64,000 nucleotides of DNA. It comes from Dillenia suffruticosa. Taxonomy: Eukaryota; Streptophyta; Magnoliopsida; Dilleniales; Dilleniaceae. Shown piece by piece: positions 22,201 through 35,556 of the stretch (the stretch's first letter is position 1; the number at the start of each line of letters is the position of its first letter). Where the stretch lies: assembly GCA_033439265.1 (NCBI GenBank), contig JAVTVX010000019.1:2239501-2303500 (forward strand). Reading direction: 5' to 3'. The translations under genes were made by a program, and so were the position numbers. A model generated the notes under the pieces. That model worked only from the letters and a program-made list of their open reading frames with translations, was not told where the DNA came from and did not search any database.

Positions 22201-25200
22201 GAACAGATTAATCATTGTTTATATCTCGCCTTGTGGTTCAGGTTGCTGAAATTGAGAATAAAATGAAGAATGGTTATTATATTGGGCATGGCTTGAGCTC
22301 AGTCAAAGAGGATATTAGTCGAATGTGCAGGGATGCAATCAAGTAGGCTGTTTCTTTTTTTCTTTCCATAGCTTATTTGCTCAATTGCCCTGTGGCATGG
22401 TGCTTCTAACTCATTTAAATCGTATGAATAACTGAAAAGGAACCTAGGACTAAATAGCTTGCCTGTGAGGTTTTGACGTGCAAAGAAATTAACGAGCCAG
22501 CCAGGTGTTGTGGAGGACCTCTGTGTAGTTCTACATTTTTTTTATACCTTAAATTCTTGAAAATTGAAATTTCTTCAGCTTTGATGTTTCTGTACGGATA
22601 TTTGGCGTCAATAATTAGGGCATTTGCAGTTTGTGCTAAAAATGACTAAAAGATATATATATATATATATATTTTGGTGCTTTGCACATTGCCTCACTTT
22701 CATTATGAACTTTGTTTTTATCTTGCCGTACTATTATGGTTCACTTTCTGCATTTTTTTACCTTTAGAACTTGATAGCTTCTTTATATTACATGATTAGG
22801 ATCATAATAATCACCATCAGTGCTTATTGGTTTTAGAGAGCTTATTATACTGGTTGTTACAATGATGATATGGTCCTATATATTGAGTGATCTGTGTTCT
22901 ATGGATGCAGGGCAAAAAATAGGGGTGAGGCTGGAGACATGAATCACATCATTAGCTTATTTATCAAACTTGCAACATGTTTGGAGGAAAGTGCAAAGTC
23001 TTCATATGAAAGAGAGCAATTGATGAAGGCATGGAAAGATAGTTCATCCACCAATTTCTGCTCTGCCTTTGCACAGGACAAGAAGAAGCACAGCAAGCTT
23101 GTGACTGACAGAAAATACAGGAGTAATGGAACTGTGTTTAGCAATGGAGATACTGATTGTGGGTATACATCTGATCGTGAAATTAGAAGACGTTTGTCCA
23201 AATTGAATAGAAAATCATTGAACTCTGGAAGTGAAACATCTGATGACCAGTCCTCCGAAGGTACCAGGAGTGATAGTGAGAGCACTGTCTTAGACTCAGA
23301 AAGTGATTTGGATCTTCATTCTGAGGCTGGAGGCAGGGACTCAAGACTAGAGGGATTCTTTATGGAAGACGAGAGTCTAGATTCGACTGAGGATCGTGAA
23401 TGGGGTGCTCGCATGACAAAAGCAGGCCTTGTTCCTCCTGTTACTAGGAAATATGAAGTTATTGATCAATATCTTGTCGTAGCAGATGACGAGGAGGTCC
23501 GTAAGAAGATGCGTGTTTCTTTGCCTAAGGACTATTTGGAGAAGCTAAATGCAGTCAAAAATGGTACTGAGGAATCTGAATTGGAAATTCCAGAGGTAAA
23601 AGATTATAAACCTAGAAAGCAGCTTGGAAATGAGGTATTGGAGCAAGAAGTTTATGGTATAGATCCTTATACTCATAATCTTCTACTCGATTCCATGCCT
23701 GAGGAACCGGATTGGCCTCTTCTAGATAAGCATTTGTTTATTGAGGATGTGCTTTTGCGGGCTCTGAATAAGCAAGTCCGGCGCTTCACTGGCACTGGAA
23801 ACACACCTATGACATACCCTTTGCAGCCAGTTGTGGAAGAAATCCTGAAACAAGCTGAAGAAGAACACGATCAACGAACTGCAAAATTGTGCCAGAGTAT
23901 TTTGAAATCCATTGACAACCGCACTGATGATAACTATGTTGCTTACAGGAAGGTATTTATGCACATGGCTCACTAGTTGCACAAGAGAGATTTTTAGTTG
24001 ACATTGTTTTTCCATATTTTTGCTATTTTAGTCTAGTCGGCTTTTAATATGCTTGCTAGGATTGATTTGGGTTGTGGCCCAGGGATTAGGTGTGGTTTGC
24101 AACAAGGAAGAAGGTTTCGGTGAGGATGATTTTGTTGTGGAGTTTTTGGGTGAGGTATGAATATTGTTTCCATTTCCATTTTCTCCTTTTTTCAGTTTAC
24201 TGCTTTCAGTTGGTTTGGCTGATTATTTGAAAACATTTAAATTTCATGGTGTTAATAGTTGTTTTGTGTTCTAAATCCAAAGGTTTATCCTGCTTGGAAC
24301 TGGTTTGAAAAGCAAGATGGAATTCGATCTTTGCAGAAAAATAGCGAAGATCCAGCACCTGAATTCTATAACATTTATCTTGAGAGGCCAAAGGTATGTG
24401 TATGAGAATTATATTCGCTCCACTGTAGTTTTTATTTGTTTTCTTGCTTAAAAAGGTGTTAATTAAATTCCTTTTTCTTCTTTCTGTTTTCTGAAAACAG
24501 GGTGATGCTGATGGTTACGATTTAGTTGTTGTTGATGCAATGCACAAGGCCAACTATGCCAGCAGAATTTGTCACTCGTGCAGACCTAATTGTGAGGCAA
24601 AGTAAGTTATGTTTCATTTTTGTTCATTCATTATATTTCATCTTGTTCAACTTTAAGCAGTGGCTTTGCATGAAACCTTGTTTCATTTAGCAAATTTTGT
24701 GTTCCTTGAAACATAAGGTGTTCAAATGAACAAAAATGTAATATTATTTTACAATTGCTGTATATCATACATAAACACATGCATATTTGTGCATGTATCT
24801 TGCTATGTGACTGTGCTTATATAGGTTGATGGGAAAGGCTAATTGTATAGCACTGCATTCGCAAGTTCCCTGGGGCTGAATTTTTAATGAGTTTCTTCAA
24901 TCTCCTGATTTCCTGCATACGGACCTCCTCTATCTGGATGCAGTCCGACCAAACTGTAGAAGCTGAATGTCCATGGGTTATTAATATATTTCAAATTACA
25001 TATTTTAAAGGAAGACAATAGGTGTAATTCTGCGAGTCCTTTTATCTTCAATTTTTATGATCACATTATTGTTCTCCCTAATTAGTTTATCTCAATAACT
25101 ATCAGTTATGTAAATGTTACAATCTGAGTTCCATAATTGACCTTTTTTTTTTCCTTCTATACCCTATATCTTGAATCAGCTGTCTTTTTATTCAAATATC

Positions 25201-28200
25201 ATCCTTAATAATCTTTTTTATGACGTCCATTATTTGGGATATTTCTTTATTTACTAAATTCGTGGTTGGTTACTTTATGAGAGCAGAGTTACTGCCGTAG
25301 ATGGTCACTATCAAATTGGAATTTATTCTGTGCGTCCAATCAGATATGGTGAGGAGATCACATTTGATTACAATTCTGTAACTGAGGTATTGACCTCCTT
25401 TCTCTTTTTTTGGATGATAAATACTCTAGACTAGAAGTGCAATTTTCCTTCGAGGGTTGTAATATTCCATAATCTGATTTTGTTGCAGAGCAAAGAAGAA
25501 TATGAAGCATCTGTTTGTTTGTGTGGAAGCCAAGTTTGTAGGGGTAGCTATTTGAATCTGACAGGTGAAGGCGCGTTTTTGAAGGTACTTACATCTCTAA
25601 TGTGCAATTAAATATAAAAACAAAGATTCTTTTCCTTTTTTTTTTTTTCCCTTTATTCCTTTTCCTTTTATCAGAGTAGAACAAATTTTTCATGATGAAC
25701 TTTGCACAACATTCGTTGGTCCTTTTGTGGGCTCTGCTCTCCTAATTTGAGTATGAAACCATTTAATGAAGTGCTTGATCAGCTATTTATTTGAAGTGGT
25801 GATCTAAAATTTATAACACACTTCAGCCAGCTGAAAGGTAAAATGTAGGTCAAGTTTTGGGTCAAGCAATTTTATAATGTCGATATATTTTTTTATAGGT
25901 GCTGAAGGAGTGCCATGGAATGTTGGATCGACATCATTTGATGCTTGAGGCTTGTGAATTAAATTCAGTTTCTGAACAAGATTACATAGACCTAGGGCGG
26001 GCTGGCTTGGGCAGTTGTTTGCTTGGTGGGTTGCCTGATTGGCTGATCGCATATTCAGCTAGACTGGTATGAATATTTACTTGCTTATTATTCATGTATG
26101 GATGTTAACTTTCTGCAGTTGGATTCTGACTGTTAAAATGTTTGTGAAGGTGAGATTCATAAATTTTGAAAGAACAAAACTGCCAGATGAGATTTTAAAG
26201 CACAGCATGGAGGAAAAGAGTAAATTTTTTGCAGATATTTGCTTTGAGGTTGAGAAGAATGATGCTGAGATTCAGGTCGGTTTTCTCTCTGTCTCAGTAT
26301 CTATATGTTTGCTGGTGTATCTATTTCTGTGTGCTTGTACCCGTGAAAGTGTTTTATCAGGTAGCATGCCTTGTAGCCCTCGCATTTATATTGGTTCATG
26401 TCGATGCTCCTGATAAATCAGTTAATGACACAATCTATTTTCATGTGTAATAGGCTGAGGGTGTGTTCAACCAAAGGCTTCAGAATTTAGCTCTTACACT
26501 TGACAAGGTAAGCACCTGCTCCAAAAATTCTTTTGTACACAAAAGCTTCCCTCCTGCCCCCTTTCTAAATATTGTTGAGGCATCAAATTCCTTCTTGTAT
26601 TATGTTCCATCGGGAGATTGTTCTTGTTTTGTTGAGAGATTCTTTCATAGTGCCTTTGATAGACTGATGCATGACTTCTGGCCTAGACTATGAGTGATCA
26701 TTGGTTGAATTACATACTGGCTGCATATTAGACAAAGTGGCTTTGATCTGTACCCTGTTGGTCCTAACTGGATCTGAGTGCAATATATTATTCATTGGTT
26801 TTGATGCAGTCTGTAACTAAAAATTAAGATAGTTCAAATGGGTGAAATAATTAACCATTACTATATATCTGTGATTAGCATCTGCAGAACATACGTATTA
26901 TTTGGTATGGCTGGAAAGATATAGAACAAGGTATACATGGGTGCTTTAATACTGCTTGATGATTGTGCTCCTTATTTCTTGCGGGACACTTCAACTGCCA
27001 TCTGTACTTGTGATGAATTTCCATATGTACCGCGAGTAGATTTTAATGTTATTTGCAAGATCTTGTTTCCTGATATTTAAGCGCAACTGCCATCAATTTT
27101 GAATCTTTTCATTTGCATTTGCAGGTGAGGTATGTTATGAGATGCATTTTTGGTGATCCAAGGAAAGCTCCGCCACCACTGGAGAGACTTAGTCCCGAGG
27201 AAGCGGCCTCCTTCCTTTGGAAGGGAGAAGGGTCACTTGTTCAGGATCTTCTTCAAAGCATGGCCCCGCATATGGAAGAGGATGTCTTAAATGATTTCAA
27301 GTCTAAAATAGATACTCATGACCCGTCTGGGTCTGCCAACATTCAGAAAGAACTGCAGAAATCTTTAATTTGGTATGCAGCTTGAAATCTAGGTATCATA
27401 ACCATGGATGAAAATGAACTTAAATAGTCAAATCTTAACAACTTCCCCTTTGCTTATATAAGGTTGAGGGATGAGGTTAGAGACCTTCAATGCACATACA
27501 AGTGTCGGCATGATGCTGCTGCTGATTTGATTCATATTTATGCTTATACAAAGTGCTTCTTTAGGATTCGGGTGAGTCGTTTATTATGAAATTTGAAGTT
27601 TTTATTCAAAATTTGAACTTTAAATCACCAAATAGTAATAAGAAACAGGGTTTCCCATTGTCCTTACAAATGATCTATCTACTTGCAGGAATATATAAGT
27701 GTAACTTCTCCGCCTGTTTACATTAGCCCCCTTGATTTAGGACCCAAGTACTCTGACAAATTTGGATCAGGTGTCCAGGAGTACCGCAAGACATATGGAG
27801 AAAATTATTGTCTAGGGCAGCTGATTTATTGGTACAATCAGACTAATGCAGAGCCAGACTGTAACCTGATAAGGGCAAGTAGGGGTTGCTTGTCATTACC
27901 TGACATTGGTTCTTTCTATGCAAAGTTGAATAAGCCGTCGCGACATCGAGTATACGGCCCAAGGACAGTGAAATTTATGCTTGCAAGAATGGTTAGTTGA
28001 TTCTATTTTTTTAGCTTTAAATATTCTTCATACTTATCATTTTATGTTCAACTTCTCATCTGAAGTTGCTGTTCTCCCCTCCTCTCCCCAGTGAAATTGA
28101 TATAAAATAGATCTCAAGTAAAAACATATGATGTCTCTGCCGTAATTATACATGTGATATCTCAAAATTGTTAGCTACAATATCATTAGTTTTCCTAAAA

Positions 28201-29717
28201 GGACCAAGGGTATTTCATTTCTGATGTGCACGGACAGCTTTTTTGTACAATTAGATCATGAGAATATTTCATGTTTCATGTCTTTGGTGCATGTTTATAA
28301 TGTGATTTGCTTGATATAACAGTGGCATATGGCAAGGTTGAAATTTGAAATTTAGATGTTTTTAAAATCTAGTTTTTTTGGTATTCTTATTTTACTGGGA
28401 TTTAGATCTATGCCTTACATGGAAGCACCAACCATTTAGCTGCATCTATGTACTTTAGTGCATGCAGGTAAATTTGTTGTTAAGCTTTTTTATGTTGTGA
28501 TCTACACCAAAGACTTAAGAATCTTTAGGGATTGGCTGACCTTTGTTTCATGAAGGACCATGGCAATCTGACTGGTCTAATTTCAATGTTACATTGAAAT
28601 CACTTTATATCATAAACATAAGATGCAGTATTGGGTATCAGTTGTCTGGTTGCATGATGGGATTTTGACGATGTAGGGAATTTTTTTTCCCCAAATTACA
28701 TCAGAACATATAAATATATCAAAGCTAATCACATTCAATGAAATATCAATATATTATAAGGTTTTTACTAATTCGATTCTTTGTGTTTATAATTTGAATA
28801 ACTTTATTTGTTAATGTACTTTTTATGTTGGTTTTGAAAGCAAATTGTTAAAATTTAAGCTGAAAAATAAACAAATAGAAAAGGGTAGGGTGAAAGGGAA
28901 TCTTATGGCTACAATCTAGAAAGGAAGAGGTCGGCTGCTGCTACTGTGAGAGAGAGGAGGCCTGCCTGCTGTGATCAGTTGATGGGTTTTTTTTTTTTGG
29001 GGGGGGGGGGATTCATTTAATGGAGAATGCAAGGAGATGGTGCTTCTGGCAGCAATCTTCTTCATGTGCATGGTTGTGTCATGGTTAGACCAATATTGAT
29101 CCATTTGAAGTGTTCTTATATTCTGGTGAAGAATTAATTATATTTTTCCAACTTTTCACATGTTCTTAAAAGGTCCCTTAGGCCTCAACCACCTGTTAAT
29201 ACTCCTTAAAACGGTGGTTTAATCAAAAATTTTTATAATTAAGGCTGTTAAATGTATTCCTTAATTCTTGTGGCAACACCTAAAACGACACTTGAAAGGG
29301 AATGAAGAGAGTATTTTGTAAGCTTACATAGGAATCTTCTAGAGAACTACTCATCTTTTTGTCAGTCAGTTAAAACGACATTTGCATTGCCTTCCGGTAA
29401 TTTACTATGAGAGCAGACCATTGCATGATTTTACATTCTGTCAGGGCTGTGAAATGTAAATTTTCAGGTTTGAATAAATTGTTGTAAGCTTCACTTGCTT
29501 GTTTGAAAAATGGCCTCATGGTGGATGGTTGGTCTTCCAGGAAAAGCAACCCCAAAGACCATGGCCCAAGGAGCGAATATGGTCGTTCAAGAATTCTCCA
29601 AAAATTTTTGGCAGTCCGATGCTAGATGCTATTATGAATAATTGCCCTATAGAAAAAGAGATGGTCACCTGGCTGAAGAACAGGCCTCCAATATATCAAG
29701 CTATGTGGGATCGGTGA
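16262..29717 (+). CDS. ATXR3: Histone H3K4 methyltransferase ATXR3 (SDG2)-like
   Basis: ATXR3/SDG2 is the main H3K4 trimethyltransferase in Arabidopsis and acts in the nucleus. Nineteen coding exons keep one frame: 16262-18479, 18607-18663, 19546-20733, 21144-21508, 21586-22146, 22242-22342, 22911-23952, 24083-24154, 24283-24393, 24501-24601, 25287-25386, 25489-25584, 25899-26066, 26150-26275, 26454-26507, 27125-27372, 27463-27571, 27689-27991, 29541-29717. The total is 7,197 nt, 2,398 residues, near the Arabidopsis length. In order: repeated EKGEF.P.RW motifs (~140-215), RS/RD-rich stretch (~400-485), GYF-like domain 1 (~593-645), GYF-like domain 2 (~1005-1055), F-box/LRR-like stretch (~1212-1345), SET domain (~1845-1990) with RICHSCRPNC (~1927-1936) and GEEITFDYNS, a Cys-rich post-SET-like CLCGSQVCRG, and a conserved C-terminal region. 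The ATG at 16262 is the first long in-frame start. All junctions are GT/AG and no lesion is seen. Confidence 0.96.
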
Positions 29718-30041
29718 ATCTGTTTGGGCACGGTGAATGCAGCAGCGAAAAGTTTAGCCGGTATTTTTGCGGTGTTTTGGAATGATGATTTCAGTATGAT
29801 TATATAATTCTGCCTTTGCAATCATTTCAAAACCTGGGTTCCTTTTGCTGCCTCTTCATTCTTGTGTACAGGTCAACATTTTGATCTTTTTCTGTTTCTA
29901 TTTTGTATCTTGTAATTCATTATTGATAGAATTGTTCATTTCTCTAATTTAGTTAGCGATAAAAAAAGAAAAGAAATATAAGGAGGTTTGATATTGCATT
30001 TCGCTTCATTCTCTCTCTCCATATCTTTTTTCTTTTCTTTT

Positions 30042-30080
<39 letters not shown>

Positions 30081-32093
30081 AATTGGAAGACGTATACAAG
30101 GCCAGAAGTGTTGACAATTTGTGTTCAAATTTTCTGATTTGTGGGCGAAATCATATTTTTTCTGAATCTAAAATATAAATAATTTTTATATTAATGTTAT
30201 TCTTAAGTTATTTTTGGTGAGAAGGGTTTTATTAGTGCGTCATGTGGGATGGTCAACTTGTATGATAGTAAATTTTGAAAGTGGATATGATGGGTCAATT
30301 TCGTTGGATCGACTATATTTTACAAATTATCCAAAAAAAAGAGAGATTTAATAACTTTTCATTTTCAAATCTTGGAGTTTGCATCATTTGTTTTCGCATA
30401 ACATCTTGACATGGTGTCAAAAGCTCCCTATTGTAGGATATGGGTTGGTATCATTCTAATTTAGGGGAGACGGGCAGGAAGGAGGGTGGGCATCTCCCAC
30501 ACCTCAAGCAGTATTGTTCATCGTCACCCCGAGAAGCAAAAGATTCAGGAGTCGAGGCCGAAAATACAGCCATGGATAGTGGTCTAATGGCGAGGGCTAA
30601 CAGTAGAAGCTGGGGACACAGCCGTATGATGCTTTAGTCTCAGGTTGGCTATTGCAAGGTTGGTGCTGTGGGTGGGAATATCAAACAGATATTTGTTGAT
30701 TTCTAGGTTTGAGTGATTTTTGTTGAAATTGAAAATTAAAAATACAATACCTATAACAGAGAATATCAAATTATTTAATAAATTATAAATTGCGAATTTT
30801 TATCCATTATTTTTTATCAAACATTTTTTATTATAAAAGATCCATTTTTATCTAATGTTTTTTTTTTTATTTTTTTTATTTTATTTTTTATCATGAAAGA
30901 TCTTTAATAATAATAAAAAAAACATTTATCAAACATTATTTTATCATAAAAATATATTTTTTATCGAATAATTTTTACCATGAAGTATTTTTTTTTAAAA
31001 AATGGGTAAAATTGATAATTATATAATTTTTATTCTAAAAGATATATAAATCAAATATCAACAATGATAATAATATTCATTTCAAAATTTGATTCAAACA
31101 AAAGATAAACGATTTCCATTCTAAAAAACATAAAAACTAAATATGTATAATGATAATAATATTCATTTCAAAATTTGATTCAAATAAAAGGTATCGGATT
31201 TCGATTTCGATTCTGATTTTTATTCTTAAGGTGTTTTATTTTAATTTTGATTTTGATTTCGATTTTTGATTCCGATTCTCAAGTGGAAAGTAAACGCCTC
31301 ATTTTTCTCTTATTTGGAAAATTTAGACACGAATTTGACCATAAATCAGGACACACGCACGCACTCTCTCTCCCTCTTTTTTTTTATTTTTATTGGTACT
31401 GCTCTCTCTCCTTCTCTCACATGCAATCTGGCTCGCGAACTTGACAGGTTCTACTTGAATGTAAGCAGGTCGGTGTTTTTTCCGAGGTTTGTGGTAATTG
31501 GGGCCTGGCCCTGGCCCAACTGTTCTCAGGTCGAGGGGAGGTTAGGTCTGGTTTCGCTATGCTGGACAGGGCCTGGCCCAAGTGTTCTCAACCCTCTCCC
31601 CAAGTAATCGGAGGTTACCCAAAATTTGAAAACGACACTCTCTCTTACCCTCCCACACAAACACACACACACACACACACACACTCTGTCTCTCTCTCTC
31701 TCTCTCTCTACTTTTATCTGTCATCTGGCGGATGCGAATGCCAGCTCAATAGAATCAGATTGTACAATGAGACGTGTGAATCCCCCTCCGTCCGATCATT
31801 CGTTTCCCCCTCCCTTTTGGGCCATCGAATGGCTGTTACAAAAAAAAAAAAAAACCGCGAAAAAAAGAGAAAGCAATATCGACACCCACCCAAATCGCAG
31901 TAACGGACAAGACAGCTCATCTCTCTCGCTCTCTCCCCCTCCTGAAACCGTTCCTTTATACAGAGAGACAACACCAACAGTCTCGACCAAAAAGAAGCCC
32001 ATCAGCTTCTCTCTCTCTATCTGTGTCTATAGCCGCCGATCCTTTCTTCCCTGCATTAATTGACATGGTCTTAATACCCCTCTCAACATTCAA
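29718..32093. other. ATXR3 3' end and intergenic region
   Basis: 29718-29960 is likely 3' UTR. A (CT)n microsatellite lies at 30044-30077. 30100-31300 is AT-rich without recognised genes; ATGGTGTCAAAAGC near 30412 resembles a retrotransposon primer-binding site, but no LTR is visible. (AC)n at 31660-31684 and (CT)n at 31685-31709 precede the bHLH promoter. Confidence 0.45.
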
Positions 32094-32132
32094 CACGTGT
32101 CCTTTCCTCAACGTAACGCCAAGCTTATATAA
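32094..32132 (+). promoter_or_regulatory. G-box and TATA box of the bHLH gene
   Basis: CACGTG at 32094-32099 and TATATAA at 32126-32132, 45 nt before the ATG. Spacing places transcription start near 32160, giving a short leader. A G-box is a bHLH/bZIP target, so self- or cross-regulation is possible (inference). Confidence 0.65.
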
Positions 32133-32176
32133 TCCCCGCTCTCATTGCCTCTCACTATCTTTCACTGCGACGAATT

Positions 32177-33172
32177 ATGGAGAGAGATAGAGACTATAAC
32201 TCTTGGTTAAACGGTGAAGCTTCGTCAATGTCGATTTCGGACATAATCAATCCGGCTATGAATTTTCCTCCCTCCTCCTATAATAACTATCTTTTTCCTC
32301 CGCCGGAGAGTCTAGTCGGTGATACGCCTTCTCAGCTAGGGTTCGACCCACCAATTCCGACGTTCGGCTTCTTCAGCGAAGCTTTTCCATCACTTCAACA
32401 CAGAGATATAACCAACACCACCGACGATCAGCAGTTGAAGCAGACGATCGATTTCCACGCCAATTTGAAGCTTCAGATGCCGAAATATGAAGCGCCCGAT
32501 CAGATCGAAGAAGTGATCGGTGAATCTTTCGTAGATAAATCTGAACTGTTTTACTCGAGTTTTGATCAGTTGCCGGATCTCCGATCACTGGAGCAGGTCT
32601 CCGGCGAACAAATTCCGGCGGATTTATCTGCAACTCGTCAAGGTAAACGTCTCCGATCAAACTCGCTCTCCGAGTCCTACAATCTCGACGCGATCCTCAG
32701 GAACTTCACCGTACCACCAAAACCTGTAGATCCTCTTCGAGTGAATCCGGAGCCAGTTCAGGCAATCAATGCTCGAAAACGTCGTCAGAAGCTAAGCGAC
32801 AAGGCGCGAATTCTGCAAAAGCTGTTGCCATGGGAGAAGAAGATGGATCAAGCGACGATGTTCGAAGAGGTGTACAAGTACATCAAGTTCTTGGAGGCTC
32901 AGATAACCGTTCTTCAGTCAATGCCTTGTGAATCAAACTTCGTTTTTTCAAAGGGTAAGGTTGAGGCTGAGGAAGGAGTAGTCTTTGGGGGCTTGGAGAA
33001 ACTGAATCGGCAGCAACTGCTTCAAGCGGTGGTGAATTCGCCTGTGGCGCAGACCATGCTTTACTCCAAGGAGTGGTGTGTGTTCTCCATTGAGCAGTTG
33101 GCTGTTTTGAGGAGCATTGCCGCCAAAAGGATTCTCCTTCACCACCAGCTCTTGGATTTGAATCAGTCTTGA
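32177..33172 (+). CDS. bHLH transcription factor, bHLH117-like
   Basis: Intronless, 331 residues. Residues ~198-250 form a basic helix-loop-helix: basic part ARKRRQKLSDKARILQKLLPW, loop KKMDQATM, second helix EEVYKYIKFLEAQITVLQ. The C-terminal block (~278-312, including LLQAVVNSPVAQTMLYS) is, from memory, shared with Arabidopsis bHLH117 and its relatives. The first ~150 residues are Ser/Pro/Asp-rich and look disordered. The E-box-contacting Glu of classical plant bHLH proteins is not apparent (Arg at that place), so DNA binding may be altered or need a partner. It is a nuclear protein by family. The start is the first ATG after the TATA box; stop at 33170-33172. Confidence 0.9.
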   Translation: MERDRDYNSWLNGEASSMSISDIINPAMNFPPSSYNNYLFPPPESLVGDTPSQLGFDPPIPTFGFFSEAFPSLQHRDITNTTDDQQLKQTIDFHANLKLQMPKYEAPDQIEEVIGESFVDKSELFYSSFDQLPDLRSLEQVSGEQIPADLSATRQGKRLRSNSLSESYNLDAILRNFTVPPKPVDPLRVNPEPVQAINARKRRQKLSDKARILQKLLPWEKKMDQATMFEEVYKYIKFLEAQITVLQSMPCESNFVFSKGKVEAEEGVVFGGLEKLNRQQLLQAVVNSPVAQTMLYSKEWCVFSIEQLAVLRSIAAKRILLHHQLLDLNQS

Positions 33173-34489
33173 AGATGAAAAAGAAAATGCTAAGCTCTGT
33201 TTTCTTGATCCTTTTTTCTATGTTTCCATATTTCTATCTGAATCGGATGTTTTTTGGTTGGTTTTGCGGGTCGGGCTTAAGACGCTTTGAGTTGGGGTTT
33301 TTTCCATGAATGGAGTCTCGAGTTTTGTAAGACGTAGTGTTCGTTAATTGTTCGAGTTGCTTCATTCACGTGTGGAGAGCCTTACCTAAATGGAATCTGA
33401 TCGTAATCATTGCGTTGCTTTTTTCCTTTGCTACTGCTGCTGCTGCTTTTAATTTCCTTCCTTTATCATTATTGTCTAACAATTTGATTTATAAAGGCAT
33501 AATATAAAATTTAATTTCAATATTTGAACCCTCCAAAAAAAATCACTCAGATTCCGGGGGTCTTTTAGGGCATGGAAGGTGTTTCAATGGAAAAGAAATC
33601 ACAAATTTGTGGTATGTATATCCAACTATCAGCATCTTTGATTTCGTGATACGATAGTGAACTCTTTTAATTAAAATATCGAGTTTGTGTTTTGAGAATA
33701 AAAAATTAAGTGATAGGAGATAGCTTATAAATTGGATTCTACAAATGGATTAGTCAGATTTTTAGATACTGATGGTTCTGCTAACTTATTTTTAGAAGTA
33801 AGACATAATTTGGTGGATATATATTTTTTATGATATATAAGGAGGTTTGAATTCGAGTTTTTTATAAGGGGATAAGGGAAGACAGTGCCAATTAAGTTAT
33901 AGATCATTGGCTAATTTGGTGGAAATATACCCTAATCTGGTGAATGTATAACAGGTTAAGTAGGTTTGGGTCTATCAATTTTTGTCAAGGGAATTACCCA
34001 TTTTATGTAATTAAGTGTTTAGACCTCCTAATGAATAGAAAGAAGAATTATTCGTTTCAAATTTCTTCTTGCTATACCCCGGCTAAGTAATTTGATTAGC
34101 TTTTTGCACAACATTTCACAGGCCCATATGTACAGCGCTTGGACTTGGACTTTGGATAGGCTTAAATGTGGGCTGGGATTCTAGCACCAAACTCAGGCCC
34201 AATATTGTGATTGGGGTCCTGGGAGCCTCAAAGTTAGCGCTGCCAGGCTTTTTCTTTTCGGTTAGGGTCACTATTTGCGCCTGCTTTTAAGTATGCCATG
34301 TCCATTAAATTTAACCAAACTTTTACATGCTTGCTTTTTCTGCAATTTATTGTGCTTGTTCTCTGTAGGGTCTGCAAAACTTTACGCAAAGACACCCCGC
34401 CCAACCCAACCTAAACGAGGCTTTTAATTGCAAACCAAAACCCCACTTTACAAATTAAATATGCTATACTGATAATTGATTTAATGGAT
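33173..34489. other. bHLH gene 3' end and intergenic DNA
   Basis: The first ~300 nt are likely 3' UTR, including a CTGCTGCTGCTG run near 33436. The rest is AT-rich with no recognised gene. Confidence 0.4.
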
Positions 34490-34610
34490 AAAAATATTAA
34501 TTAGTTTAATAAAATTTTGAGTTCAAAACTTGAAAATAAAAAAGATACGCTAGAGAGCTCCCTTAAATTAGGCCTGACAACATTCAAATTAAATTAATTA
34601 GAATATAACT
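34490..34610 (-). repeat. Dispersed AT-rich repeat, copy 5 (minus)
   Basis: The complement reads GATATTCAGAGTTATATTCT, TTAATTTAATTTGAATG and TTTTTATTTTCAAGTTTTGA, in line with copy 1 at 3165-3300. Confidence 0.5.
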
Positions 34611-34962
34611 CTGAATATCGATTGATGTATAAGAAAATTGAACATGCTATAAAAAATTTGGGATATTACCTTTTAATTAGTATAGGAAACCCATGCATTG
34701 GAAGGATTTCTAAGATTGTTAAGAGTTAACTAGTTTACTGCAAAAATATGGGAATCTGATATTGAATAATTAAGGAAGGATAAAATAGTGAATTTCGGCA
34801 GTGGTGCATAATGTTTTCCTAACACTGTTCGGCTTCTAATCCTCGCCCTGCATAATATATTTCTCGAATTGAAAGAAGAGAATGATGACGCGCAATGCTT
34901 TATGTCCCCCAAAGCTTGGTTAAGACCCACTAACCACAAAATTTAAAAATGTGCAGTTGCAA

Positions 34963-35064
<102 letters not shown>

Positions 35065-35556
35065 GCATTCATGGTCCAATTTTCTACTAGAGTTGTCAAT
35101 ACATATTCGGAAGCTGTTTTCAAACTTGAGAGGGAAAAGAATATGAAATGCAAGGTTAAGGTCAAGGAAGCAGAGATCCCTTGATTGATGAATGATGACC
35201 CGCCGAACAATCCTATCTGTTGATTTCCATAAGGCCTAAAGTAGGCAACGATCCCCTGTGAACTGCTTTATACCCTACTTTTCTTGTCCCCCCATCAAAG
35301 GAATCCAATAGTGAAGAAAAGAGAAATTAAAAAGTAGAAAAAGCAGGGAGTAAAGCAAAACTAAAGCGCACGCACTGTATAGACAAAAGAGGTTTTTTCT
35401 TCACTTATCCCTTAGCCAAGACATTCCCCATTTTCCATTATCTTTATTGCTACATATTTCCTTTGTTCACATTCTCCCTTCTTATCTCAATCAAATCATC
35501 ATTAATTACACTTGAGAGAGAGAGAGAGAGAGAGAGGTCAATACACTTGGAAAAAG

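Noticed and set aside
28985-29010. Poly-T followed by poly-G tract in ATXR3 intron 18
   Set aside because: Odd, but the homopolymer junction is likely simple sequence or an assembly effect; no feature can be supported.
30400-30640. Primer-site-like ATGGTGTCAAAAGC and a 65-codon ORF
   Set aside because: No LTR, polypurine tract or pol domain nearby; too weak to call a retrotransposon.
31559-32063. ORFs of 87 to 145 codons on both strands upstream of the bHLH gene
   Set aside because: They cross (AC)n and (CT)n microsatellites in the promoter region and match nothing.
35512-35556. Extended start of the DUF1218 protein at 35512
   Set aside because: It would add RERERE residues from the leader (GA)n; the ATG at 35557 gives the expected hydrophobic N-terminus.
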